From: Heterocephalus glaber
Taxonomy: Eukaryota > Chordata > Mammalia > Rodentia > Bathyergidae
Length of the DNA stretch: 64,000 bases
Assembly: GCF_000247695.1 (NCBI RefSeq)
Contig: NW_004624748.1
Location: 8,308,986 to 8,372,985, forward strand
Direction: 5' to 3'
Shown: positions 12,671 through 24,935 of the stretch, in pieces
Layout of the letters: each line of letters begins with the position of its first letter
Numbering within the stretch: position 1 is the first letter of the stretch
The notes under the pieces: generated by a model
The model's input: only the letters and a program-made list of their open reading frames with translations
Database searches by the model: none
Told to the model about the DNA's origin: nothing
Made by a program: the position numbers and the translations under genes

Positions 12671-15018
12671 AACAGTCATGTAAGATTAACTTCTAGAGGA
12701 TAATATCCTTCAAAGATCAATCAAGAAGGCAAAAAAAAATCTATTTTAATTGATTTTTCATGATACAAAGCCCAAAGAAGATTTAAACTTGATTTTTTTC
12801 CTTCTTAGAGATTTTTATCCTAGACTGTCAACTTTCCATGTATACAAGTGGGAACAAAGAGCTGCTAAGAGCTGTGTTTGATTCCTCCTCCATCCTATAG
12901 ATTTTCAGATTGGGGAGCATAGGGGAGACCTTTAAGAATTTTTGGGCAAAGAATTCCAGTGTTAAAAAACCACACAGAAAGTTGCACTGGCAAACTATAA
13001 TCACAGTAGTTTCCCTCAGTATAATCTGAACAATCAAAAAGAAGCAGAATATGCAACTTTTATTCTATCTTGATAAAGATTTTCCTATGGGCCATTTTAG
13101 AAATTCAAAATTCGATTTTTTAAAAATTAAATGTTTTACAAGTATAACATCTTGAATGAACAGCCTTGAGTCCACTCCATATAATTAAATATCCTGTGCT
13201 CACCTAACTACATCATTGTAATCTCAATCTGTCCCTTTGGATTTTCTTCTTATATCAGTTCTAGGATATTTGAATCAGCATTCTGAATTTCTAGGGAAGA
13301 TCGGCAAGTTGACACATCTTAAATCCTTGACTCCCAGTTAATGGAGAAAGAGGATGATCTAGTAATATGCATAAGGCCTTTTTCCTTCTGGAATTTCCAG
13401 CAGAGCCAGCCTGTGGCCTGGGCCTCCACAGGACACCACCCAGGGAAGTCCCAGGCAAAGAGAGCGAAGGGCATCTTGTCAGAGGAGGGCTGGTCACCGA
13501 GGCTCACAAAGAAAGCCAAAGCCCACAGAAAGTGAGACCGATTGCTTAAAAAATAGCAAAGCCAGCAACAGAAGGAAAGCGTGACCAGGCAAAGAGAGAT
13601 GAAGAGTTCACAGAGCCAAGGGAAATGAGGGAAAATTTGACAAATTTAGGACGGACGGAAACAACTTGAGAGTTCATTAAATTTGCCTTTAGACCATCTT
13701 GAGCAAAAGAAAAAAATCTACCCACTGAAGCACAGCAATTCAAAGATAAATGTATTAAGATGTAAAATTTAGAAATAATCTGTGTCTCCTAAACAAAACA
13801 ATTCAACCACATTTACCAAAAATGTCAAGGAATGTGGACAGAGTTGGGTAATACACATATACACAGGCAAGGGGCGCCCCAACATCACTGAAATAAACTT
13901 CATGTGTTCTTTGGAGGTTTTATTGTCCTTTACCTTTCTCTAGGGTATTCTTATCTCATACAGCATATTTAATATTTTCAATATGTTTTTATTGGCAGTT
14001 TTCACTCTGAATATGAAACTATCAGGAAGTTTCATGAACTGGGAGCTTTTAACAGCTCATAATTCAAGCATTTATGCTTTATTGGAGCCCTGTGAGGACG
14101 CTCAAGATAATGCACTGGTGTCTGCACTTCAATTTCCTAGCATTACTTTTCATTTTAAATGCCTGTGCATCTTAAGACTACAACATGCATGTTTGGATAT
14201 TTTCTCTTTGAATGTTAAGTAATCAAAAATGTTTAGAAATATGTGAACAGTAGTTTTTAACACAAAGGCTTTAAATGTACATGAAATTATTAGAAATCAT
14301 GATTACAGAACTACTAGTTTTTTAAGTATATTAATTTCCATGAAATAGATGAGAATTTAAAACAAACTCTTTAGGCTAATAATAAATTTGCCAGCTTTTT
14401 TTTCTAGTTTTGTTATGACAGAATAATTTTACTTAGAGTACTAAGGTAGCTATAATTACATTCCTTGTGATTTTTTTCAAGTAATATTTAATAATAAACC
14501 CAGTGATCAATCTGGGCCATAACCTCAGGAAACTGATTCATGGAAAAATTACTCTGTTTTTTGTTAATTCCATATCTCTACCATACATTTCAAGAACTCT
14601 TACTTAATTCAGGGAAATAAAAGTTCAATTTGAGGCTACAGGGCAATATTTAAAGACAGCCTTGTTGTTAGCACCTGCTTTTCATATCAAATGCTACCCT
14701 GACTGTTTCAATGTAAACAGGAAAATAAGGGGCAAGAGAGCAGTGTGTATGTGTGTGCACACAGGAAAGGGGGTAGATGATTTAAGATGCCCCCCCCCAA
14801 AAAGAGTCCTTCTTAACTGCTTTTTATAAAGCAAATTTATAGTATTTTAAATAGAAAAAACTTGCTCATATATGCAATTTGTTTAGCAGAAGACACCAAT
14901 TTCTAAGCACAGCTCTGAAGAAATGATAAATACACTTATGCAGAATATATAAAAATCAACCTTGCAAATTCCACTGATTTTTCCATTATCACCACCTTTT
15001 CCTTCATTCACTATCTTT

Positions 15019-15107
15019 TTTTTTTTTTTCGGTACCTGGGATAGAACTCAGGACCTTGAGATTTTGAGGCAGGCATGGCACCACTGAGCTAAATCCCCAG
15101 CTTCAAC
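15019..15107 (-). mobile_element. ID SINE with target-site duplication
   Basis: The poly(T) start, cggtacctgggatagaactc and ccactgagctaaatcccc show a minus-strand ID. It is flanked by identical 11-bp tcactatcttt at 15008-15018 and 15108-15118. Confidence 0.95.
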
Positions 15108-15479
15108 TCACTATCTTTATTCCTCTCTCCTAGGACATACAAAATTCATTATCAGCGTGCCTCTTATAGCACTCATCACTTTTTACATTACAGTATAAAT
15201 ATATTTCTCTCCATTATGAAACCTTAAGAACATATGTTTGTCTCCGCTTTGTATCCTCTGCCCTATCCCACAAAGTAGTGAGTTGGGCAGTGTGAATTTG
15301 CTAATGAAAAAATGAAATTAGTCTTTCAAAATTCTCTCATTCAAAGATCAGTCTATGTAAAGGTCACCTTTGCAGAAATTATCTTGTCCCTAAGGTTAAG
15401 TGATCTGAATTTTTCCTCTCATAGAAAGTCTCCTAATATCAGTCTCCAGGTCTGAATGCAGTAGACTCCAAAGTCATGA

Positions 15480-15575
15480 GAACTGACATTGTGTCTATCT
15501 TTTTCAGAGTCGTATCCATCATGAGCATCATGCTGGCACATAGTAAGCACTCCATAGATATTTAAGGTTGCGTAC
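15480..15575 (+). repeat. Ancient repeat tail (L2/MIR-like)
   Basis: The phrase gctggcacatagtaagcact followed by ccatagatatttaagg is the common tail of ancient mammalian L2/MIR-class repeats. Confidence 0.45.
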
Positions 15576-15850
15576 AAACGATGATTTCTCTAACTGTTGT
15601 AAGAATATATTTTAAACAAAGAATAAAAGGTTACTGCTCTAAAACATGGCTGAAAAGCATTTTATCATTTGATTATTACATGAATTATACTTTTATAAAA
15701 ATCATCAATCTATATTATTAACCCTCATTACCTAAATTTAACCAAATTAGAGGGTAATTTCTTCTTTGTGGAAAAAGAGGTTTTGAAATATAGTTCTCAC
15801 ATTCTTGCAAGTTAAGATCCTGGACTGGTGTGATGTTTATGCTACACAAA

Positions 15851-15930
15851 TCCAGTTGGGGATGTAGCTCTATGGTACAGCACTTGTCTAGCATATGTGA
15901 AGGTCTTGGTTCTATTCTAAGCACCACAAA
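15851..15930 (+). mobile_element. ID SINE
   Basis: agttggggatgtagctctat, cagcacttgtctagcatatg and gttctattctaagcaccac follow the ID body, moderately diverged. Confidence 0.85.
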
Positions 15931-16304
15931 TTTTAAAAAGAAAGAAAAAGATATACATGTTCAAGGGTAGAAATATGGTGGCTTTGAAAGAAATCATGAG
16001 CTTTAGTTTTAGGCTGTGAGTTAAAAATTTAACAAGCTGATTCATTCATTTCCTTCTGGTACCAAAAGGAATTATATATATATCTTCTGCTTTTGAAATG
16101 CTCAAATCCCCTCTCTAGGCTCTTGGGTATTTTACTTAATCTAGTGGTTTTCAAACCTACCTGCACCACATGCAACATAAAAAGCAGTTAAAAAAAAGAT
16201 CAGTGTTTATACGCAATGTTATATCAAATAAATTAGCTTCTCTGAATCTGGGGTCAAGACAATTGTAATATGAAGTCAGAGTTGAGAACTGAAAAAAAGA
16301 AAAA

Positions 16305-16400
16305 AAATCCTCTCACGCCCTCAGTTTCCTCACTTTTGAAACATAGGGAATAATACCTTAGTGCAGGATTATTGTAAAAAATAATTAAGGAAAATGTCTG
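16305..16400 (+). repeat. MIR SINE remnant
   Basis: ccctcagtttcctcactttt, gaataataccttagtgcagg and attattgtaaaaaataatta align with the MIR 3' half. Confidence 0.7.
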
Positions 16401-18059
16401 TGAGCTGGCCAAGATGCCTATGTCCATTCATTCCCTCTCAGACAATAACTTAAAAATGAAGCCTAAATTAGCACCCAATGATTCAATACAAATGAAAAAG
16501 CAAAAATGATTCAAAAGAAGATGGGAAAGGTATTAACTTCAAAGTAAAGGGGAAAAGGAGACTGAATCATAAGAGGGAGTAAGAGCAAGGGAAGGAGCAG
16601 AGGGCAAGTTTTCAGGTTGAAAATAAACTGAGATAAAACCTCCCATCCAGTGCCTGAGGGAGGCAGAGCTCCAGATGAACGTCCACAATTGCCTTCATCC
16701 GTCCAAGGCAGCACAACTCTGGGAACTGTGGAAATCCAAACTCCCAAAGATCTGCCCCAGTTTGCATTTTAAAAATGGCTCTTTGGAGAACAAATGATAG
16801 GGAAAATGGTGAGTTTAAAATGAGATAGATATGGAATAAAACATGGGATGGAAGTAAAATAAAAGAATATTTATATGAAGCGAGGCAGTGAACAAGGTAT
16901 AAAAATGCCAAGTCTTAAAAAATCAAGAAGTAAGTTACATTATCTTAAGTTGGTGATAAGATGTCCCTCATTTCCAAAGGTTGAGAGGGCTGCAGATATT
17001 GGATAATGGAAAAAAATATAAGGAAACAAAAGTGATGTCATAATCAATTTTGAAATTGCCAAGAGAGACAATGGAGTAGAACTTTCTACTCAGAAGGAAG
17101 CATTTGCAACATACAAGGTAGGCTGGATTCCTCTTGCGACATCAGCTCATCTACTTGTGGAGATATAGTACTTCTTTAATTTAAAAAGTGTATTAGAAAA
17201 CATATTCACATCACAAGGCAATGTTTAGCACAAAAAGAACAGAGATGTGCATGAAAGATCAGATCTGAGAACCTGCACCAATATTTTTGTAAAGAACATT
17301 TTCTGTACAGAAAATCACCTCTTGCCTAAGGCACATTACAAACTGCAAAGAGAGAAAAATGACAACCACCAAACATCAGACATGACTGACCGAGCAGAAT
17401 GAATACTGAAAACAAGCCTTCTATTATCATTGTGGAACAGTGTGACAGGCACATATGAATTCCTGGAATTGTCATGCATAGAAAAAATACCAGCCACTAA
17501 TGAGAGGTTATTTTCTTTCTAGAAAGATTTTCACAGTGATTATTTGCTATGGAAATCTCAAATATTTTAATTAAAAGAAGGCAGCCTGGCTTAGTATCTT
17601 GCACACAGAGACCTCAGTAAACATCTGTAGATTAGTCTGAGAGGAGACATTCCAGAGTTAGGAGCCTTGAGTATGGCCTAACAGTGTGACCAGGCAGCTC
17701 ACCTCACTTTTGCGGTTTTAGTCAGATCATCTATAAGGACAGAAACTCAGATGTTTAAGTCTGTGCCTGCTTAAAAACAAGTGCTCTGGTTTCAGACATC
17801 AATCCTAAGGAAATACCGAATCACTCATAAATCTTTCATATTAAGCTTTATTTCCTTTAGACAACATCATACCCATAAATAGCCATACTTTCTGAAAAAC
17901 AAAATTCTCCCTTTTCTAAAATTTATTTTTTATTTTTAATAAAGAAACAGTTTATCAAGTTTCATTTAGCCCTCTTCAATTTCCAGCACTGAAAGCTGAA
18001 TGATATATGAGGAGGGACTTTTATTTCATGACTGTTGTATAATCAAAATATATCTTCCT

Positions 18060-18160
18060 GGGCTGAGGATTTAGCTCAGTGGCATTGGGCCTGCCTTGCA
18101 AACATAAGGTCCTGAGTTTGATCCCCAGTACTACAAAAACAAGAAAAAGAAAAAAATATA
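18060..18160 (+). mobile_element. ID SINE
   Basis: gggctgaggatttagctcag, ggcctgccttgcaaac and gagtttgatccccagtacta plus an A-rich tail. The insertion site reads atatatcttcct on the left and atataatcttcct on the right, a near-perfect duplication. Confidence 0.93.
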
Positions 18161-19058
18161 TATATAATCTTCCTATTGTATTTGAATCATGGTTGTAGCT
18201 CACATTTCACTTGCTTCCCTAGAAATCACACTGTTTCATTTAATATTACTTCTATCACTTTGTATTTTGAAGCAGAATTTTTAAGACCTGAACTAGGGTT
18301 AGACTAGAGTGCAGATTCAGATATATATGGTACACAGAGCTAAATAATTATATTTATTTTATTTTTATCTCTTGAACAGTTACTTTATATATTTACTGCC
18401 ACAAAATGAAGATATCCACATTAATCATAACTGAGTGTCCTCAATTTCTAATTTGCATGTATTAATCTCTCATTGATTTATTATTCTTGAATATTATACA
18501 ATTGAATTTATAATCCAGAAGGCATCAAAAGTCAAAATGTGCAAATAATGTTTTTAAAAAGAAAGCAATTGACTTCTGTTCAGTTTTAAAAATTCCTCAT
18601 TCCAACATTTCCAGTGCAACACTCTAGGATCAGCCACAGTATGTTTTAATTACCTTTAAATCTCATGTGGTAAGCATAGATAATAAAAGATCAAACTCTT
18701 AAAGCATTTATTACATGTGTGAAAGCAAGCAGAGATAATTCAAATGTGCAAACCCCAAATCTGTGTAGACAAGCAATCAAACAAAAAACCCAAGCAGGAT
18801 AGGTAGAGAAGAAAGCATTGTAAAATCCTCCCCCAAATCAGAGTGCTCAAGATAATTAAACTATAATTTGATCAAGTGCTAGAAAACAATTCACATGCAT
18901 TTTGGGGGACTTCACTGTCTAGGCTGACTCAGCATCTCGTCTCGTGTAACAAGCATGCAAGTGAATATACTCTATCTTTAGCCACAGAGAAAGAAATGTT
19001 CAGTATATTCACTGGCTTATTAATGAGAACATTGAAGAAGAGGTACAAAACCACCTAC

Positions 19059-19236
19059 CATTGTCACTGTCTCCTTCAGAGGGAACACTGTAGCTAGAGT
19101 TGTCCCATGTTTGTGCCTGTGTAAGTTTGTTGAAGGAGATAGGAGGGAGAATGAGGTCTGGGTCGGCAGGAGAGCGAGAGAGCCAGGCCGCAAATAGTTG
19201 CACAAGGACCAGGGAAAACCAAAAGGGCCGCAGCAT
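19059..19236 (-). other. Candidate alternative first exon: signal-peptide-like ORF ending at a splice donor
   Basis: On the minus strand an ATG at 19236 opens 59 codons beginning MLRPFWFSLVLVQLFAAW, a hydrophobic leader of signal-peptide type. The frame runs to GDSDN plus one base and then a donor, CAATG|gtaggt. That phase (one base over) is the same as the end of w13, so joining to w14 would keep the frame: Asn, Val, Phe, Leu, Arg, Pro. The stretch also holds more CpG than its surroundings. There is no AG for about 80 bp upstream of the ATG. Inside it, cttacacag at 19117-19125 could act as an acceptor for a 58-nt exon, but that would hit TAG at once after w13. I do not recognise the peptide; it may be chance. 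Confidence 0.25.
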
Positions 19237-20925
19237 TTCACAAATGGCATAAGGTTTGTATGGAAATGAAGTGGATTTCATTTATATGGGATTTAATTGC
19301 AAATGTACAATACAGGAGGAGAATGAAAGATGGCATATGGAATAAAAAGAATGATAAAAACTGAGTGTTAGTACTCATCAGTCAAATATTTTGCATGCAG
19401 TTAATATCGTTAATCTTAACAATTCCGCAAGCCCGCAGACTTGAGTACTAATGAGTCGTTTCAGTGGAAAGAAAGAGCACCCATAGGTTATATACAGACC
19501 TACCAGATACCTTTCTTGAAGACTTTCTGCACAACTAACACTCTTAGAAAATACAATTATATGATTCACATAAAAAAGTTTGGTTGTGGAGGAAAAAGCT
19601 AAACATCTATAAGTATACCTATCATTTGGAAATAAAACAGAATCCTTGTTTACTATTAGTGAATTTTTTTTCCCCAAGGCAAGGTGGAATTTTGTTTTAA
19701 AGAAGTCTGGTATGCTTTATGGAGAGTTGAATCTAACCAACTCTTCTTTAACCCACATCGTACATCTCAATCAACGAGTTTTAGACATTGTTCAATAAAA
19801 ACAAAAACAATTTTGGACAGCAATAGAGTATGTTTAACAATAAATCTATCTAACCAAAAGATAGATCCCAATCAATTTCAAGAATTTCTGAGTTTGTTAT
19901 TTATGAAATGATAACATGTCTTACTTTACACCAAATATACATATTTATTTAGGATATTTATATTTAGGAAGTATTCTATATAATTCTTTTATTAGATCAT
20001 AAGGTAGGACAGGTAAAGTTAATGAATGTGGTTCTAGGAACAAATATTTGCATATACACACTATCTCTCCTTGGGAGGAAAACATGGAAGAGAAAAAATG
20101 TTTCTTCTGAAGAAAACTATTAAAATATGTTAAGAACCTAAATTCTTATTCTGACTTTTTAATCATATGATCTCCAGTTAAGATACACTATGAATTATTT
20201 TCCAGCAAAAATATGAAAAATACATAATATAATATTTATGTTACTACATAAAATCTTAAAATCCAAATACATAATGCTAATTTTATAAAATTCCAATGTC
20301 AGTTGATGTTCCTGAAGATAAACCAACATTATTTTTGGCAACAAACTCCACAAGGCTTTCAACAACTAGCACAATCTCAATCCACACACTGGAAGCTTGG
20401 AGAAGATATAATCTTTATTTTCTGCTATTCAAAATAATTCCTACTTTTATTTCTTACCACTACAAAGAATCTGAAATGGTTTACAGTGATAGTAACTTAA
20501 TCTGATAACTTAACTGGACTTTATAAAAGAAATAAAAAAGTCACCCAAACAATTTTACAATTACATTTCAAGACTGCACATTCAAAAGAAATTGTTCTTT
20601 GGAGATCCCTTTAGCTTTCGACTTGCTCAATATGAAATATTTTAAAATTCTGTAAGACTGCCTGTGAGGCTCAAGAGACAGTCTGCAATCCAGTCTGAGG
20701 TCCTCAGTGTACAGAGCCATGACTCTCATGGTCCCCACTGAGGGCACAGAGGAGGCCTGCCTGGACTTGCTCCATTCTCCCAACACACAACCGAGACCAG
20801 GAAGTAGACATACAGCCCAGATCTGGTCACACACACTTAATTCCATAATGGAGAAGGCCAGCTTTGGAGTCTTATTTCATGTACGATTTGACTCTCCATA
20901 CAATACCCTCTAAGACAAAGGCTGT

Positions 20926-20992
20926 GGCTTAGTGATAACTTGCCTAGCAGGTGTAAGGGCCTGGGTTTGATCCCCAGCACCACAAAAACAAA
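20926..20992 (+). mobile_element. ID SINE
   Basis: ggctgtggcttagtgataac, ttgcctagcaggtgtaaggg, cctgggtttgatccccagca and ccacaaaaac follow the ID body. Confidence 0.88.
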
Positions 20993-21903
20993 AAGCAAAC
21001 ATCTACCAACTCTTGTCACACTTAAGCACTTCCTCAAAAGATTTTTTTGTATATAGCTCATTCAAATTCCCAGAAAACAAATACACCTGGCCACATGTTG
21101 CCCATCAATCAACTTGCTCCAAGAATAAAAACATTTCCTTTATTAATGAATCACCTTTGTTTTTCCCCCCATGGGTACATTTTTTCAAACTAAACACATG
21201 TATAACTTCTACTATTGTCAAATGCTTCACTGGAAAACCCAAGAACATCTGAGTTGTCTTCCAGCTTTGTCTTAAAAGTGTTTGAGTTCTCCACCTGCAC
21301 TTGCTTAAAAGCATTAGTAGTGAGAATGCTATATGCCAGAGTCAAAAATAGTAATGCAAAGGAAGAGCTAAAAGAAGATAGCATCAGAACTTTAAATAAA
21401 TGGAGAAATCAGAAGAAACACATTTTTCTATTCAGAGTCCTTCTTTTTAGAACTTACTTTTGCGAATACACTAATTAGGTCAACAAGCAGAATGCTTTCC
21501 CATAAGATTTTTTTTTCATAACCTCTGTTCATTCAAGCAGTCTTGAAGTAATCACTCTGTTACATGAATAAATACATAGGTCCTGCCAGGCTAAGAAAGC
21601 AACTGGAGCTATCCGAGAAAGAAGTCCGTTAACCTTTAGCTCAGCACAACATCAGGAACTACTGGGGCAAAAGAAAGCTATTTTATTTTCCTTGGGTAAA
21701 AAAGTTCAATAGCCTATTATTTTCCACTTGCATGTTCCCACCACGGTTTCTCCTTTGCTCTGATTCAAAAAAAAGGAAAGCTATCCATTACTGGCAGCAG
21801 GGACCTAGTGGCTGATTCCCTAAAATCATAGCTCCAGTCTTTGATCTGGTTCTGATGTCAGGAATAGAGCTTACCAGAACTGACAATGTTCACAGATAAA
21901 TTT

Positions 21904-21952
21904 AAAGGCTAAGGAGAAAAAAAAATAAAAATAAATAAAGGCTAAGGAGAAA
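21904..21952 (+). repeat. 16-bp direct repeats around an A-rich stub
   Basis: aaaggctaaggagaaa occurs at 21904-21919 and again at 21937-21952, separated by 17 nt of A-rich sequence containing ataaa units. It looks like a target-site duplication round a retroposon reduced to its tail. Confidence 0.8.
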
Positions 21953-22005
21953 CTACCAATTTATTTAATATAGGAATGATATAATGGATTGAGGCTTTAA
22001 TTTAC

Positions 22006-22078
22006 CTGATCGAGGCTTCAGGCCAAATGGAGCTGTGCTGTTAATGGTAGGAGAGACTGTGGGCGAGTTCTCTCTCAT
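22006..22078 (-). CDS. LRCH1: LRCH1 exon w13: linker
   Basis: 73 nt, leaving one base G. The acceptor is taacctcacag and the donor is CGATCAG|gtaaat. It reads MRENSPTVSPTINSTAPF then GLKPRS. The TAPFGLKPRS motif is conserved among LRCH proteins. The first Met codon is internal and is not a start. The next intron, 10.3 kb, is the largest in the window. Confidence 0.95.
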
Positions 22079-22786
22079 CTGTGAGGTTAGAAGAAAAGGA
22101 AATTAGGTAAAAAAAAAACAAAAACAAAAATAAAAATCAGAAGTAGAACTACGTATGCTTCTCTATGGTCAAAGATGACTATAATACTACTCTTTGTTTG
22201 CATTTGCTGCTGTGATGAAGTCTTGGCTTTAAAAAAATCACTTTGCAAATGTTTTAAGCAGCATAAGCAACAGAATATTGTTTTGGGGTGGCTCATTCAA
22301 TTTTTTATTTGTTCATTACAAATGTACTTTGCAATCCTATGAGAGTGACAGTCCCTTTCTCCTCCAGCATGGTGGTATGCATGGGTGCATGTGTGTACCT
22401 ACATCCAAAAGAGGCCACATCTACCAAAGACTTTCATTAACTCATTGAGATGAGGAAACAGTAACACTGACAGATGTCTCATCTACAGGAACCACATGCC
22501 GAAGACTTTCTCAGTGTTGCCTAGTTGAGTGATTTCCATTCTGTTTTCAACAGATGTTCTTGCATTTGGCTGTCAAAAATGTTTCTTACAAAAAGTAACC
22601 TAATTACTGAAAAGGCCAGATAAGGCTATGATAGCTAACGAGAGTGAGAGGCAGCTAATGAGAGTCCCCCTGAATCTCTTCAATTAACTCATTAATCACA
22701 ATCTTAGTTTATACATTTCTGTAAAAGATATTCTAATTCAGTCTTCATGGAGTACCTCAGCTTCCATTCATCTTCAGGAAACTTAC
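22079..22786. other. Intron between w12 and w13
   Basis: 708 bp, AT-rich; no repeat or gene recognised. Confidence 0.7.
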
Positions 22787-22840
22787 CTCATCTGGAGAAT
22801 ACTGGCTTCCATTACTCTCCAACGTTAGGTCATTTTGCAC
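22787..22840 (-). CDS. LRCH1: LRCH1 exon w12: linker
   Basis: 54 nt, phase 0-0. The acceptor is cttttctcaaag, preceded by a pyrimidine tract, and the donor is GATGAG|gtaagt. It reads VQNDLTLESNGSQYSPDE. Being exactly 18 codons with in-phase ends, it could be a cassette exon. It is separated from w11 by a 6.0-kb intron. Confidence 0.94.
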
Positions 22841-23187
22841 CTTTGAGAAAAGGAAAAAAAAAGGATGGTGTGTTCCATTACACTGCGAAACTGATGAGGC
22901 TGAAGTGCACTTCTCTTACTTCCATTACATCCCCGGCCCAGAAACAATAAATGTATGCTGAACTAATTAGGGTGTTAAACAGCTATGTAGGTCACATTAG
23001 CGTTTCTAAAAGTATGCAACTGTATTCATAAAAAATTATACCTGAAGTATTACACAAATCAAGATAAGGATTTTTCTAGCATAAAGAGTTCACTTCCAAG
23101 TGTCCATGCACAGTAGCCTACCTTGCCAGGTTACCAAGCTACCAGCTGGCCCTGAGCCCCATTTTAATTATTGGCTGTTAGAAATGG

Positions 23188-23325
23188 TCCAGGGTAGTAG
23201 TTCCAAAATACACAGAATCACATTGAGAGCTTTTAATAAATGCACATGCCTAGACCCCAAATTGCCTGGGAAAATCTCATGAGATCAGCTCAATATCAGT
23301 GTGCTTTGGCAACCACTAGTTAAGA
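23188..23325 (+). mobile_element. hAT-type (MER5-like) DNA transposon remnant
   Basis: gtagtagttccaaaatacac, agaatcacattgagagcttt, atgcctagaccccaaatt and tttggcaaccactag follow the order of the non-autonomous MER5 family, including the mirrored ends. Confidence 0.7.
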
Positions 23326-24099
23326 GAAAATTATGGTAAAGTGTGGTGGTCACAGTTCCCACCTGAAATAACTGAGTAGGAGGTGGTACTGCCATTCAAA
23401 AGGAAGTTGACAGTTTCGGTTGAGCCACACAGACAACACAAACTTACAGGAGCATGGAGATGTAATCTGAACGGTAGGAGAAAAGGGCAGGGATTTGGGA
23501 CATAAGCTATAGATTTGGGATTTGGAAGTCATTATTATTAGGGGATGCAAAGTCCAAGTGGGTGGCCAGATTCTCCAGGGAGACAGTACAGAAGATGAAA
23601 AATGACGCCTGAGGGCAGAATCCTAGAAAACCAGGACGAAAGGGTCACTGAGAGACAAGAAGCCACAAGGGGCACATTCTAGTGTATTCTCCCCAGATCT
23701 GCCTTCTTTATATGGAGATCAAGACCCTATTGACTCACCCTATTAAAAAACAGCTACTATAAACATAATATTAAGATATCCCATTCATTCCTGAGGAATG
23801 CTATTTGAAAGTATTCTCAACTTTACCACAAATCCAAGGGTCAAACATTTTTAGAATAAAATCCCATTAATGTCTCTATCCAATTAAAGAACTTTTTTCA
23901 AACTGCTAACAAATAATTTTGGGTTTGATGCTTTCTACAAAGCAGCTCCTTGCTCTAATTTTTCCTAATGTTTTCTCAATACCCTCTCCTATTGGATATA
24001 ATGTATACAAGAGCAGGCAATTTACATTTCTTCCTAAATGCAGGGCAATGCTACCCAGACTTGATGAGGGCAGTATTTTGAAATGTGTTTAATCAACAT

Positions 24100-24935
24100 T
24101 ATCAGCCACTAGAAACATGCAAATTAAAACAACACCAAGAAATCTTACTCCAGAACAAATGGCTACACCATCAAGAAATTAAATAATAACAAATGCTGTT
24201 GAGACAGCAAGGAAAAAGGAACCCTTCTCCATTGTTGGTGAAAATGTAAAGTAGTACAATCACTATGGAAATCACTGTGGAGATACCTCAAAAAACTAAA
24301 AATAGAAATTCCATTCAACTCAGCTATTACCTTACAAGGTACCTTCCTAAAAGAGTTAAAGTCATCATATTGTAGTGATATATGCATTCTCATGTCTATA
24401 GCAGCACAATTTATAATAGCTAAATCTTGGAAATGCCCTATATGCCCATCAAAAGATGAATGGATAAGGAAAACGTATTTATACACAATGGAGTACTACT
24501 TTATCAGAAAGAAGGATAAACCTGAGGCATTTGTAGGTAAATGGATGCACCTTGAGACTGTAATATTAAGTGAAATAAATCTGACATACAAGCTTAAATA
24601 TTGCACAGTATCTCTTATATGAGAAGCCCAAAATATAAATAAAGAGAAAAATAAAAGATAATAGGAAGTAAGGTGATCTTTTTCAAATGGGAATTGGAAC
24701 AAAAGATGCAGGGAGGGGGAAAAAGTGGAAGGGGAAAGAAAAGAAAGAATTGAAAAGAAAAAAATGGAAATAGTTTTTGCAAATGGGAAGGAGACCAAGA
24801 GTTGGAAGGAGCTTTAGGAGACGAATAAACAGAATTAAGATGGGTTATGTACACGTATGAACTCTTCGTGATGAATGTAATCATTATGCACTGCAAACGT
24901 ACTAATAAAATGAAAAAAAGAGAACAAAATCAAGC
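24100..24935 (+). mobile_element. L1 3' end (partial)
   Basis: Contains the classic L1 3' phrases atggaaatcactgtggagat, acctcaaaaaactaaaaata, agcagcacaatttataatag, atgaatggataaggaaaac and aatggagtactactttat, ending actaataaaatgaaaaaaag. 5'-truncated with many substitutions. Antisense to LRCH1. Confidence 0.9.

Larger units (their letters stand above)
11667..22005. other. Largest intron (between w13 and w14), 10.3 kb
   Basis: Contains five ID-type SINEs, a fused B1-ID dimer, an MIR, and a signal-peptide-like ORF ending in a splice donor (19059-19236). A GC-richer patch at about 13340-13660 has overlapping short frames on both strands that I cannot assign. A tail-only retroposition footprint lies at 21904-21952. 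Nothing else recognised. Confidence 0.6.

Noticed and set aside
13340..13660. Possible coding exon or conserved element (overlapping frames on both strands)
   Set aside because: No splice-site pair with a sensible peptide and no repeat match; left unassigned.
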